From contig WLXB01000004.1 in NCBI GenBank assembly GCA_012103295.1, forward strand, positions 1 through 64,000: a stretch of 64,000 nt of DNA, written 5' to 3'. Both the position numbers and the translations under genes were made by a program. The notes beneath the pieces were generated by a model. It saw only the letters and a list, made by a program, of their open reading frames with translations, searched no databases and had not been told where the DNA came from. Shown here in pieces: positions 1 through 8,327 of this stretch. How positions within the stretch are numbered: position 1 is the stretch's first letter; every line of letters begins with the position of its first letter. Origin of the DNA: Alphaproteobacteria bacterium. GTDB lineage: Bacteria > Pseudomonadota > Alphaproteobacteria > Rhodospirillales > Rhodospirillaceae.

Positions 1-153
1 CCCGGTATTGCGATGACAACCTTTGAGGCTGATTCATTGGACGGTTTGGACGTTGAGTTTATTTCGCCACCAGGGCCGCTTTATGATGGGTATGTTGCAG
101 CCACGTTCATCGGTCCGGCCGGTGAGCGCACGGAACTGGTTGCAAAAGTTTAG
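1..153 (+). CDS. C-terminal end of a VOC/glyoxalase-like protein (partial)
   Basis: Frame 1 is open from the first base to a TAG at 151-153, giving the last 50 residues of a protein that begins before the window. The tail carries a GPAGERTELV segment resembling the closing strand of vicinal-oxygen-chelate (glyoxalase/bleomycin resistance) domains, where a Glu near this position often binds metal. The next gene starts 14 bases later on the same strand, so the two may be co-transcribed. The family call rests on this short segment only; reading frame and stop are clear, function is tentative. Confidence 0.5.
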   Translation, partial: PGIAMTTFEADSLDGLDVEFISPPGPLYDGYVAATFIGPAGERTELVAKV

Positions 154-167
154 TTAGGTTTCCCGTT

Positions 168-818
168 ATGACAGACCAAAGTCCCCAAACCATCCTTGTA
201 TTTGGTGCGACGGGTGGCACGGGCAAAGCCTTCGTTGAGCAAGCCCTATTGCAGGGGCATAGCGTGATTGCTTTTGTCCGTGATCCATCAAAGCTGCCGC
301 GCGAAACAGCGGGCCTGAAGATTATTGAAGGCGATCTGTTTGATGCTGATGCGGTAAAGGTGGCGGTGACCTCTGATTGTGACGCGGTGTTCACGGCCTA
401 CGGATTTTCTAACAAGGGGCCAGACAACAAACACGAGCGAGTCACCCGTGCAGTAGTCGATGGCATGATGGCTGTCGGGGTGTCTCGCCTGGTTGCCGTC
501 AGCTCCATGGGTGCTTCTGAGAGCCAGGGCATAGGCCCCTTTTGGGTGCGCTTTGTCGCGAAGGTGATTTTGAAACACATCATCCCCGACAAAACACTGC
601 AAGAAACTGTCATAAAAAACGCTGGCCTAACGTGGACTGTTTTGCGACCGCCGATGCTTGTCAGTAAACCGGCAACCGGGCGGTACACTGTGTGGGCCGG
701 GATGAAGCCGCCACAGAAAGTAGCCTGGAAAGTGGCCCGGGCGGATGTTGCGGCGGAAGGTCTGCGCTGTATCGAAACCGGTGACCACGGCGGTGAAGCC
801 GTGCAGATTTCGTGGTGA
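168..818 (+). CDS. NAD(P)-binding NmrA/atypical-SDR family protein
   Basis: A 216-residue protein with an N-terminal Rossmann nucleotide-binding motif (VFGATGGTGKAFVEQAL, about residues 11-27) followed by an FVRDPSKLP segment typical of NADPH-preferring atypical short-chain reductases such as NmrA, HSCARG and biliverdin reductase B types. VSSMGASES near residue 110 is the usual strand after the cofactor site. There is no clear YxxxK catalytic pair, as in many atypical members, so it may be a redox sensor or a flavin/quinone reductase. The start is the first ATG after the preceding stop, with a weak AGG about 10 bases upstream. The substrate is not predictable from sequence. Confidence 0.8.
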   Translation: MTDQSPQTILVFGATGGTGKAFVEQALLQGHSVIAFVRDPSKLPRETAGLKIIEGDLFDADAVKVAVTSDCDAVFTAYGFSNKGPDNKHERVTRAVVDGMMAVGVSRLVAVSSMGASESQGIGPFWVRFVAKVILKHIIPDKTLQETVIKNAGLTWTVLRPPMLVSKPATGRYTVWAGMKPPQKVAWKVARADVAAEGLRCIETGDHGGEAVQISW

Positions 819-955
819 TGCGCATACCACCCGCACCCGTTTTTATGGGTTACACTGTGAACGGTTGCGATTCCGCAATGCCGTCTCTGGATCGCGGGGT
901 CTAAACTGGTGATTAAAGTTACTAAGACCTATATGCGCACATAAGGGAGACCACC

Positions 956-1321
956 ATGATTGCAGTTCCCGGCCTATTCGGCCCTGCAGAGAAAGTATGG
1001 ATTCCAAAGGGGCGGCCATCGCCATTCCATGATGGTCCAACCAAAGATCAGCTGATGTCTATGGTAATGGCTTTGACCGTCGAGGTCTCTGTTTTGCGTG
1101 AGCGGCTGGATACGCACGAGCGTGTCTCTGAAGCCAAGGGCGGTTTTGGAACCGCTGACATCGAAGCGTATAATGCCGACAATGATGCAAACGCAGAGCG
1201 TTCAAGTTTACGCAGCCGCATTATGCACAAAGTTTTCCGTATCCTGCGCCAAGACACAGCGCGATTGGAAACGGAAGAAGAAAATTATGACGAGATCATG
1301 AAAGAGTTTGACGAAGTCTAA
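956..1321 (+). CDS. Uncharacterised 121-aa protein
   Basis: Not recognised. The ATG is preceded by a good GGGAG ribosome binding site about 7 bases upstream, so the start is well supported. The protein is soluble: a Pro/Gly-rich first 30 residues, then charged, mostly helical sequence from about residue 32 to the end (Glu, Arg, Lys and Asp dominate), which could form a short coiled coil. There is no signal peptide or membrane segment. It lies 42 bases upstream of a methyltransferase on the same strand, so the two probably share an mRNA. The 137 bases before it hold no other gene. Confidence 0.65.
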   Translation: MIAVPGLFGPAEKVWIPKGRPSPFHDGPTKDQLMSMVMALTVEVSVLRERLDTHERVSEAKGGFGTADIEAYNADNDANAERSSLRSRIMHKVFRILRQDTARLETEEENYDEIMKEFDEV

Positions 1322-1363
1322 CGCGATAAGACATCGCTCGCTTTTTGACAGAAGGAAGAGACA

Positions 1364-2512
1364 ATGGACGCCCATCGCCCCCATCCGATGATGCCTGAAT
1401 CAAATCACGACGAAATCGCTGAGCAACTCGCGATCGTCGATATGAAGATGTTTCTTGCCACCAAGCTCGATGCTGGCCAGCGCACGTTGCTGGAAAATAA
1501 AGTCCTTCCAGAGTTTGAGAAAAAGCACGGCCGGGAGCCGCGCAATCACCAAGAACTGCGGAAGGAAATGGAGCCCGAACCTGCTTATCAGGCGTATATA
1601 ACGATGGTGTCTACGGCCCAGGACATGATGTGGGATGCGGTCGGCACCTGTGTTGATCGTCAACTTGATAATTTGATGGATTTGGCTGAAATCGAGAATC
1701 CCAAAGGGTCAGTTCGCATTAATCCAGACCTTGAAGTACCGCGTTACATTTCGGCGCAAGACATTCACCGCATGCCCGGTAATTACCACGGCACCTATGG
1801 TGAGCGTGACGTGCGCCAAGGCGCGGTATTTGATCGTGGTGCAGTGGTTTATCAAATGGGCCGCAACGGCGGCTATATGAATGACATTCGCGGCCACACC
1901 ATTGTGTCGCACTATTTTTCACGCTGGCCCGAAGGTAAACCGCTCCGCGTGCTCGATATGGGCTGCACGGTTGGTCACTCAACCTTGGCAATCGCCAGTT
2001 ATTTTCCCGAGGGTGAAACCCATGCCATTGATGTGGGAGCCGGCATGATGCGCTATGCCCATGCCCGGGCCGAGCGACTGGATATTCCTGTGCATTTCTC
2101 ACAACAGAATGCGGAATGCACGGACTTTGAAGATGAGAGTTTTGACCTCATTACGTCGAGCGCAATGTTGCATGAGACCTCCGGCAAAGCGCTGCCGAAT
2201 ATTTTCAAAGAGTGTCATCGTCTCCTCAAGCCGGGCGGTGCGATGGTTCATCTTGAGGTACCAGGCCGTCTTGAAGAAATGGACACCTGGAGCAGAATCC
2301 GTGGCGACTATGAAATCCAGTACAACTATGAACCGTTCTGGAAGGGTGCACTGACGGCGGATTTCGACAAGCTGTGTAAAGATACCGGCTTTAACGACGT
2401 CGAGGTTGGCTATCAGGACGCGACAGTCAAAGCCGAACGCGGCAACACTCAATTCGGTGGCCCATCAAAAGGGGTTCATCGGTCCTGGCTGATGATCTCG
2501 GGCGTGAAGTAG
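1364..2512 (+). CDS. Class I SAM-dependent methyltransferase
   Basis: A 382-residue protein. The SAM-binding fold starts near residue 195 with VLDMGCTVGHST (motif I; the usual second glycine of DxGCGxG is replaced by Thr) and continues through HAIDVGAGMM (motif II), NAECTDFEDESFDLI and the LLKPGG post-motif near residue 295, as in the Methyltransf_11/25 families. The first 150 residues form a helical, charged extension with no recognised domain and may bind the acceptor. The start is well placed behind AAGGAAG. It probably forms an operon with the small upstream protein. The acceptor molecule is unknown. Confidence 0.82.
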   Translation: MDAHRPHPMMPESNHDEIAEQLAIVDMKMFLATKLDAGQRTLLENKVLPEFEKKHGREPRNHQELRKEMEPEPAYQAYITMVSTAQDMMWDAVGTCVDRQLDNLMDLAEIENPKGSVRINPDLEVPRYISAQDIHRMPGNYHGTYGERDVRQGAVFDRGAVVYQMGRNGGYMNDIRGHTIVSHYFSRWPEGKPLRVLDMGCTVGHSTLAIASYFPEGETHAIDVGAGMMRYAHARAERLDIPVHFSQQNAECTDFEDESFDLITSSAMLHETSGKALPNIFKECHRLLKPGGAMVHLEVPGRLEEMDTWSRIRGDYEIQYNYEPFWKGALTADFDKLCKDTGFNDVEVGYQDATVKAERGNTQFGGPSKGVHRSWLMISGVK

Positions 2513-2521
2513 AAAGGCGAG

Positions 2522-3691
2522 TTAACGCTGGTCTCGTAGAGTAGCCCAGACACCAATAAGCAAGATGAAGGGGCCGCTCTTAAGGAGCGGCCCTATTGAT
2601 TCCAATCCCGTCTGCGATTCGATGACGGATAGCGCCCCCACATAGCCGATAACTGTTAGAACTTGCAGAACTGCAAGCATCACGGTGCGCCAGGTTGTTG
2701 TGACAAGCAGGCCAATAGCCAAAGCCCATCCAGAAGTAATCCATGTTCCAATTTTTGGATCAACCGACTCCAACCCGATAATGGATAGAAGACTGCGCAT
2801 TTGAACGTCATTGAATACTGGCTCTAGTAAACCCAAGATGACCCAGGTCAAAAACAATGCACCTGTTAGAACCGGCGCGAGCAATGCCAGCCGTGCTGTC
2901 CGTCGATCTCCAGTATTAGAGGCGCGCGCGACAAGCACGTCGTTCATAGACCGCGCCGCCGGCGCATATAACCCCGTAAAGGGATGCGTTGTTGCGGTGT
3001 CTTCTGCGTGAATCTGGTCTATGCCCAATATGCTGAGCAGCCAGCCTGGCAATGACAGTGTCGTTTGTCCGGGGATATCGAGCCAGCGCCGCAGCTTAAG
3101 CAGAATCTCTTTCAGAGTTAAGGTCTCAGGGCCGACGGGTTCAATAACTTTGCGACTGAACGAAGAGGCTTCGCATAACTCACAAATAATGCCGACCACA
3201 TCTCCTATGTAAATTGGTTGAAAGCGTTGTCGTCCATCGCCAGATAAAAGTATCGAGCCGGGAAACGCTGCCTCGCTGTGCAGCGAGGAGGTGCCGCCGA
3301 AAAATCCGCGTGCGTATACCAAGCTTGGTCGCACGATCACCCAATCTAAATCTGTTTTCATCAACGCATCATCGTCGCGTTGCATATTAGAGACTTGGAT
3401 GAGGCGCGTGACGCCGGTTTTTCTGCACGATTTAAATAGAGCCGGTGGTGTCGTCAGGGAGTCGTCGCAATTTATAACCGCGTCGGCACCGTCCAACAAA
3501 GGTGTCCAGTCTTCGACGGACTTCATTTTCGTTAGATCGGCTTCGACGGATTCAAATCGGGTGCTGTCGGACAACGATGGCGGCACCGGTCCACGATGAA
3601 CGCCAATAACAGTGTGACGACGCTCAAGCAGGGCCGCTACGACGTGACGACCGATGAAGCCGGTCGCGCCGGTAACTATAAACTTAGCCAT
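2522..3691 (-). CDS. SDR-family NAD(P)-binding protein with DoxX-like membrane domain
   Basis: A 389-residue two-part protein. The N-terminal ~290 residues are an atypical extended SDR (VTGATGFIGRHVVAALLERR at the start), close to the complex I NDUFA9-like and YfcH-like epimerase families. The C-terminal ~125 residues contain about four hydrophobic helices resembling a DoxX-like domain, so the protein should sit in the inner membrane with the nucleotide-binding part in the cytoplasm. The frame runs about 100 codons further upstream, but that extension lies antisense inside hemW and has a nonsense-like composition; the ATG at 3691 begins directly before the Rossmann motif. It ends 9 bases from the convergent methyltransferase gene. 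The substrate is unknown. Confidence 0.8.
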   Translation of the reverse strand: MAKFIVTGATGFIGRHVVAALLERRHTVIGVHRGPVPPSLSDSTRFESVEADLTKMKSVEDWTPLLDGADAVINCDDSLTTPPALFKSCRKTGVTRLIQVSNMQRDDDALMKTDLDWVIVRPSLVYARGFFGGTSSLHSEAAFPGSILLSGDGRQRFQPIYIGDVVGIICELCEASSFSRKVIEPVGPETLTLKEILLKLRRWLDIPGQTTLSLPGWLLSILGIDQIHAEDTATTHPFTGLYAPAARSMNDVLVARASNTGDRRTARLALLAPVLTGALFLTWVILGLLEPVFNDVQMRSLLSIIGLESVDPKIGTWITSGWALAIGLLVTTTWRTVMLAVLQVLTVIGYVGALSVIESQTGLESIGPLLKSGPFILLIGVWATLRDQR

Positions 3692-3708
3692 ATGATTTCT
3701 ATCTGAAC

Positions 3709-4893
3709 TTAACTGAGAAGTGTTTGAGCAATGCCGTTGAGGACAAGCCGGCCCCGGCGTGTCGTTTGTAGACCGTTTTCCGACACTGTGAGAAGACCTT
3801 CTGAGGATAGGGCGGTGATATTTTCTCGGGAGAGCACATCGTACCGTGATAATCCAGTTGCGCGTTCTAGATGAATGAGATCGAGACCGCTGTCGAGACG
3901 CAGCGCCAGCATGACCATTTCCTCGGCCCGTTGTCGCGCCGTCAGCAGGGTTTCGCTTTGGCTGCCATGGCCTTCCGCTGCAACACGTTTCAGCCACTGC
4001 GCTGGTGGCTTCAAACGTTGGGTTGAGCGCACAACGCCATCACTCTTGATCCGGCCATGGGCACCCGGGCCGATTCCAGCGTAGGCGCCGCCCTGCCAGA
4101 CATGCACGTTGTGGCGGCAGGCGTCCCCCGTCCGGGCGTGGTTGGACACTTCGTAGGCCGGGAGTCCGGCAGCCGATAAAATATCCTGGGTTAGATCAAA
4201 CAGATTCGAACCACCGTCTTCGTCGGGTAAAGTGAACGTGCCGCGATCGAACTCAGTTTTAAACGGAGTGTGGTCTTCGATGGTCAGTTGGTAACAGGAT
4301 AAATGACCACCACCGGCAGTGCTCAGCAATTCGAGGGCTTCCGACAATTCGGACTCCCACTCAGCAGCCGTATGTCCGGGTCGCGCATAAATCAGATCAA
4401 AGGATAGGCGATTAAAAGCCTCACCTGCTCTTTGAACCGCGACACGCGCTTCCGCTGCCGAGTGACGGCGGCCAAGAAATTTCAACTGTTCATCATCAAG
4501 GCTTTGCACGCCCAGCGACAAACGATTGATGCCAGCATCATGAAACGCGGCGAAGCGTTCTGAATCGACGGTACCCGGATTCGCCTCGAGCGTAATTTCT
4601 AAATCATCAACCGGTAGCCAATGCGACTTAGCCGCTTCGATCACAGCTTTTGTCGTTGACGCATCCATCAACGAGGGTGTGCCGCCGCCGAAGAAAATTG
4701 ATTGAAGTGTGGCACCGGGGTTTCTTCGCGCTTCGAACTCGAGCTCTCTCAAAAGTGCGTCGCGCCATTCGCCATGATCAACAGCTTCGACAACGTGACT
4801 GTTGAAATCGCAGTAGGGGCACTTGGAAACACAAAACGGCCAATGCACATAAAGGGCGAGGGCGGACTCTGGTGTTGCCATGGCAGAAGTCAT
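3709..4893 (-). CDS. hemW: HemW, radical SAM haem chaperone
   Basis: A 394-residue radical SAM protein of the HemN-like group. The iron-sulphur motif CVSKCPYC (CX3CX2C) lies near residues 21-28 in the context [15 protein letters not shown] near residue 70 is the SAM-binding GGE-equivalent. The HemN-type C-terminal domain follows. Its length and the lack of the longer HemN N-terminus favour HemW, which transfers haem to respiratory enzymes, over coproporphyrinogen III dehydrogenase. The start overlaps the rdgB stop by 4 bases (ATGA), so translation is probably coupled. The rph-rdgB-hemW order is common in Alphaproteobacteria. Confidence 0.93.
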   Translation of the reverse strand: MTSAMATPESALALYVHWPFCVSKCPYCDFNSHVVEAVDHGEWRDALLRELEFEARRNPGATLQSIFFGGGTPSLMDASTTKAVIEAAKSHWLPVDDLEITLEANPGTVDSERFAAFHDAGINRLSLGVQSLDDEQLKFLGRRHSAAEARVAVQRAGEAFNRLSFDLIYARPGHTAAEWESELSEALELLSTAGGGHLSCYQLTIEDHTPFKTEFDRGTFTLPDEDGGSNLFDLTQDILSAAGLPAYEVSNHARTGDACRHNVHVWQGGAYAGIGPGAHGRIKSDGVVRSTQRLKPPAQWLKRVAAEGHGSQSETLLTARQRAEEMVMLALRLDSGLDLIHLERATGLSRYDVLSRENITALSSEGLLTVSENGLQTTRRGRLVLNGIAQTLLS

Positions 4894-5489
4894 GCGAAGC
4901 AGGCGGCGACCAATTTAATGAAAGCATCAGCGCGATGGCTCATGCCGTGTTTTTTATCCGGGTCCATCTCTGCAAACGTTATGTCATAGCCATCAGGAAT
5001 GAAAATCGGATCGTAGCCAAATCCCTTGTCGCCACGTTGTGGAAATGTCAGCGCACCCGTCACCGTGCCTTCAAAGGTTTCACAATGTCCGTCAGGCCAC
5101 GCCAGTGTTAAGGCACAGACGAATTTGGCCGATCGGTCTTCTGTGTTTCCCAATTCTGATTCAATTCTGCCCATTGCCAGATCAAAGTCTTTGTCCGGTC
5201 CAGCCCATCGTGCCGAGTAAATTCCTGGCGCGCCATCCAATGCGGTGACAGCCAACCCTGAGTCGTCGGCAAGAGCAACAGCGTTCGCGGCTCGCGCCGA
5301 TGCCAGCGCTTTAAGTTTAGCGTTGGCGACAAAGGTCAGGCCCGTTTCTTCTGGCTCCGGGAGATCAAGATCACCGGCCGAAACCACGTCGGCTTTGAAG
5401 GGCGCCAGGAGCTCGTTGATCTCACGCACTTTGCCCGGGTTGTGGCTAGCGACAATCAACCGGCCGCCTTCGAAGTGTCGATGGCTCAT
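4890..5489 (-). CDS. rdgB: XTP/dITP diphosphatase RdgB (Ham1 family)
   Basis: Non-canonical purine NTP pyrophosphatase, 199 residues, normal for the family. It hydrolyses dITP, ITP and XTP to monophosphates and so keeps deaminated purines out of DNA and RNA. Diagnostic segments are [11 protein letters not shown] near residue 14 (triphosphate binding), [20 protein letters not shown] near residue 74 (metal-binding Asp pair and base pocket), GFGYDPIF near residue 160 and the C-terminal SHRADA motif. It overlaps hemW by 4 bases and lies 15 bases after the rph stop, within one leftward operon. Confidence 0.95.
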   Translation of the reverse strand: MSHRHFEGGRLIVASHNPGKVREINELLAPFKADVVSAGDLDLPEPEETGLTFVANAKLKALASARAANAVALADDSGLAVTALDGAPGIYSARWAGPDKDFDLAMGRIESELGNTEDRSAKFVCALTLAWPDGHCETFEGTVTGALTFPQRGDKGFGYDPIFIPDGYDITFAEMDPDKKHGMSHRADAFIKLVAACFA

Positions 5490-5504
5490 CGTTGGGGTCC
5501 TAAA

Positions 5505-6236
5505 CTAGGCCGATGCGCTAACCGCATCGAGCGCGGCCTGTTGCATGCGCACCAGGTCAGCGCAGCCGGCTTGCGCGAGATCCAATAGACCTTGAAACTC
5601 TTCGATGGTGAACGGGTCTTCTTCGGCCGTCCCTTGAATTTCGACAATTTTGCCTGAGCCCGTGAGGACAAAATTCGCATCGGCTTGCGCGTTTGAATCT
5701 TCGGCATAGTCCAGGTCCAAAACTGGTGTGCCTTTGTAAATCCCACAGGAAATAGCGGCCACCGGCTCAGAAAAGGGCAGCTCAGTCATCACGCCGAGGT
5801 CGATCATGCGGGCAAAGGCTTGATGAAGGGCAAGATAGGCACCGGTAATCGAGGCGGTGCGCGTGCCGCCGTCGGCCTGAAGCACATCACAATCGACCCG
5901 CACCTGAACCTCACCAAAGCCGTCCATCCGCACAACAGAGCGAAGCGCCCTACCGATCAGCCGTTGAATCTCTTGGGTACGGCCGGATTGTCGACCCTTA
6001 GCAGCTTCCCGGGCCATGCGAGTGTTGGTGGCGCGCGGTAACATGCCGTACTCAGCAGTAATCCAACCTTTGCCGGAGCCTCTCATCCAGCCGGGTACAT
6101 TTTCTTCGACACTTGCAGCACATAGAACGTGGGTGTCGCCGAACTTCACCAGGCAGGAGCCCTCGGCATGTTTAGCAAAGCCGAGTTCAAAGGTTACGGG
6201 TCGAAGGTCAGTGGGTGTGCGGCCAGAGGGGCGCAT
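5505..6236 (-). CDS. rph: Ribonuclease PH
   Basis: Phosphate-dependent 3' to 5' exoribonuclease that trims tRNA 3' ends, 243 residues, full length for the family. The protein starts [14 protein letters not shown], the usual N-terminus, and contains [12 protein letters not shown] and the phosphate-binding arginine region [15 protein letters not shown] typical of RNase PH, then a conserved [18 protein letters not shown] segment. The frame stays open 78 codons further upstream, but the ATG at 6236 has an AGGAG site 8 bases before it and matches family length. It heads the leftward rph-rdgB-hemW group and is divergent from hrcA. Confidence 0.95.
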   Translation of the reverse strand: MRPSGRTPTDLRPVTFELGFAKHAEGSCLVKFGDTHVLCAASVEENVPGWMRGSGKGWITAEYGMLPRATNTRMAREAAKGRQSGRTQEIQRLIGRALRSVVRMDGFGEVQVRVDCDVLQADGGTRTASITGAYLALHQAFARMIDLGVMTELPFSEPVAAISCGIYKGTPVLDLDYAEDSNAQADANFVLTGSGKIVEIQGTAEEDPFTIEEFQGLLDLAQAGCADLVRMQQAALDAVSASA

Positions 6237-6375
6237 AGACGGTCTCCTATTATGCGCCGGGGATCCGGCACCATATGTCGGGTCTCCATACCCGGTCATG
6301 GGCCCTTGGAACAAGCTCTGTGAATTTAAACTGACAGATTCACGGGCAAAACAGCCGATGGCGCCTGCCCTTTCA

Positions 6376-6404
6376 TTGACGGCTGACCACCCCTTCCTTA
6401 CATA
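6376..6404 (+). promoter_or_regulatory. Candidate promoter of hrcA
   Basis: A TTGACG hexamer (6376-6381) and a TACATA hexamer (6399-6404) are separated by exactly 17 bases. The -35 box is close to consensus, the -10 box only partly. Transcription would begin about 6411-6412, at or next to the hrcA ATG, which would make the mRNA leaderless; no Shine-Dalgarno sequence precedes that ATG. No CIRCE-type inverted repeat (TTAGCACTC/GAGTGCTAA) is visible here. Confidence 0.4.
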
Positions 6405-6411
6405 GCCGGAC

Positions 6412-7497
6412 ATGGTTATAGAACCACACCAGCCCCGCGGCACCGGCACAGACCCTGTATTCGAGCTCAATGCCCGGTCGCGGGAAGTTTTTCGCCAGAT
6501 TGTTGACGCCTACGTGGAAACCGGTGAACCGATTGGATCCCGGACCATTGCACGCAAACTGGATGGCAGTTTGTCGCCGGCGACCATCCGCAATGTAATG
6601 TCAGACCTTGAACTCGCAGGCTTGCTGTTTGCGCCCCACACGTCAGCCGGTCGACTCCCCACGGAAGCCGGTCTGAGGCTATTCGTCTCGGGCCTGCTTC
6701 AGGTTGGTGGGCTTGATTCGGGCGAACGCCAGGAAATTGAAGCTCAATGTGCGGCCTCTGGCAAAAGTGTGCAGGAGGTTCTGGAAGGGGCCTCGACGAC
6801 ATTATCTGGACTGACCAGCCAAGCGGGTCTGGTGATGGCGCCCAAATCGGAAGACGCTCTCAAACATATTGAATTTGTTAGCTTGGCCCCGGGCCGTGCG
6901 TTGGTGGTGATGGTTTCTGAATCCGGCCTGGTCGAGAACCGTGTGATTGAGGTACCAGAAGGTCTGCCGCCGTCCGCACTCATCGAGGCTGGCAATTTTC
7001 TTTCAGCCAGATTGAGGGGGCAGACTCTCAGCGAAGCCAAAGGAAGTATTCTCACTGACCTTGAGCAACGCAAGGCCCAGCTTGACGAAATCACCGCCCG
7101 GCTTGTTGCAGCTGGTCTTGCCACGTGGTCGGGAGACCAATCAGCCGGCGGCTCGTTGATCATTCGTGGACAGGCCAACTTGCTCAACGATGTCACGGCA
7201 CTAGAAGATCTCGAGCGCGTGCGTCATCTGTTTGAAGTGTTGGAGACCCGTGAACAATTGGTCCGGTTGGTCGATCTTGTTGGCGATGCTGAAGGGGTAC
7301 AGATTTTTATTGGCGCTCAAAATGAATTGTTCAACTTGGCTGGCTGTTCAATGGTCGTTGCACCGTTTAAGAACGGCAGAGAACAGATCGTTGGCGCTGT
7401 CGGTGTGATTGGACCGACGCGTATCAACTATGCGCGCATCATTCCTATGGTGGACTACACGGCAAAGGTCGTCGGTCGTCTCCTTGGACAAGCTTAA
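6412..7497 (+). CDS. hrcA: Heat-inducible transcription repressor HrcA
   Basis: A 361-residue HrcA. The N-terminal winged helix carries the signature region [14 protein letters not shown] followed by [13 protein letters not shown] and [12 protein letters not shown] (about residues 38-92), which contact the CIRCE operator. The GAF-like dimerisation domain follows, with the C-terminal [20 protein letters not shown] signature. HrcA normally represses groESL and sometimes dnaK together with the GroE chaperonin. It lies 25 bases upstream of grpE on the same strand, the standard arrangement. No CIRCE element was found in this window, so its targets (probably groESL) should lie elsewhere. Confidence 0.96.
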   Translation: MVIEPHQPRGTGTDPVFELNARSREVFRQIVDAYVETGEPIGSRTIARKLDGSLSPATIRNVMSDLELAGLLFAPHTSAGRLPTEAGLRLFVSGLLQVGGLDSGERQEIEAQCAASGKSVQEVLEGASTTLSGLTSQAGLVMAPKSEDALKHIEFVSLAPGRALVVMVSESGLVENRVIEVPEGLPPSALIEAGNFLSARLRGQTLSEAKGSILTDLEQRKAQLDEITARLVAAGLATWSGDQSAGGSLIIRGQANLLNDVTALEDLERVRHLFEVLETREQLVRLVDLVGDAEGVQIFIGAQNELFNLAGCSMVVAPFKNGREQIVGAVGVIGPTRINYARIIPMVDYTAKVVGRLLGQA

Positions 7498-7522
7498 ACA
7501 CTAAGACACAGGACACTCTTGT

Positions 7523-8221
7523 ATGTCAGATACCGATTCAGAACCCGAAGACACCGCGCCCGAAGGCGAAACACCTGAAACGGACGCTGCCTTCGAAGAT
7601 GCGAAAGCAGACGCGGAGCGGGCCATTGAGGCCGAGGCCGAGGCCGAAGTCGAAGCAGAAAATGCAGAAGATGCCCCACCAACGCCTGAAGAGCGGATCG
7701 CTCAGTTAGAAGCGGCTTTGGCGGACGCTCATCGAAATCGCCTACTGGCTCTGGCTGAAGCGGAGAACGCTGGTAAGCGGGCAGACAAGCGCATTTCGGA
7801 TAACGCGAAATACGCGACGTCGAATATCTGCAAAGCAATTCTGCAGGTTGCCGATAATCTGGAACGCGCGTTGCTCGCAGCGCCTGAAGATAAAAGAGCG
7901 AACAACGACCTTGTTAAGAATTTGGCCGTCGGTGTCGAAATGACAGGCAAAGAGCTTGAAACGGTACTTGAAGGCCAAGGTGTTAAAAAATTCGTGTCAC
8001 TCGATCAGCCTTTCGATGCCAACCTTCACCAAGCCATGCAAGAAGTTGAGCGCACGGACGTACCCACGGGCACCATCGTCCAGGTTGTTCAAGAAGGGTA
8101 CATGATGGCTGACCGATTGTTGCGCCCCGCCATGGTGGTTATTGCCAAAGGCGGCCCAAAACGGGAAGCGTCGGTCACTGAACCCGCCGACGAAAAAGCC
8201 GGCGTAGATACCTCGGCTTAA
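7523..8221 (+). CDS. grpE: GrpE, nucleotide exchange factor of DnaK
   Basis: A 232-residue co-chaperone that releases ADP from DnaK. The first ~65 residues are very acidic and repetitive (runs of Glu-Ala), a disordered tail. The long dimerisation helix follows (IAQLEAALADAHRNRLLALA, about residues 57-76), then the family core with a C-terminal beta domain ending near VQEGYMMADRLLRPAMVVIA. It is slightly longer than average because of the acidic tail. Co-transcription with hrcA is likely; the start follows an AGGAC site. dnaK-dnaJ is a separate unit 7 kb downstream. Confidence 0.95.
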   Translation: MSDTDSEPEDTAPEGETPETDAAFEDAKADAERAIEAEAEAEVEAENAEDAPPTPEERIAQLEAALADAHRNRLLALAEAENAGKRADKRISDNAKYATSNICKAILQVADNLERALLAAPEDKRANNDLVKNLAVGVEMTGKELETVLEGQGVKKFVSLDQPFDANLHQAMQEVERTDVPTGTIVQVVQEGYMMADRLLRPAMVVIAKGGPKREASVTEPADEKAGVDTSA

Positions 8222-8297
8222 TTCTGATCGCCTGATCACGTTATAGAGGGTGACGGCTCGGTTTGCTTGAACTGATGTCGGCGCCGTGCGACGACTC

Positions 8298-8315
8298 TTA
8301 TCCTGGTTAGGATAA
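8298..8315 (+). repeat. Perfect 7-bp inverted repeat next to a ribosome binding site
   Basis: TTATCCT (8298-8304), a 4-base loop GGTT and AGGATAA (8309-8315) form a perfect hairpin or operator directly adjoining the AAGGAG Shine-Dalgarno sequence (8315-8320) of the following exported protein gene. It is AT-rich with no following T-run, so it is not a rho-independent terminator. It could be a repressor site or an mRNA structure that affects ribosome access. Confidence 0.5.
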
Positions 8316-8327
8316 AGGAGCGTCAGC

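Noticed and set aside
2099..2452. 117-codon antisense frame in the methyltransferase gene
   Set aside because: Lies wholly inside a well-supported gene; composition is not protein-like.
3692..3997. 102-codon extension of the SDR-DoxX gene
   Set aside because: Antisense to hemW, Arg/Ser-rich shadow sequence; Rossmann motif begins right after ATG 3691.
6237..6470. N-terminal extension of rph
   Set aside because: The extension lacks family similarity, overlaps hrcA, and the ATG at 6236 has a good ribosome binding site.
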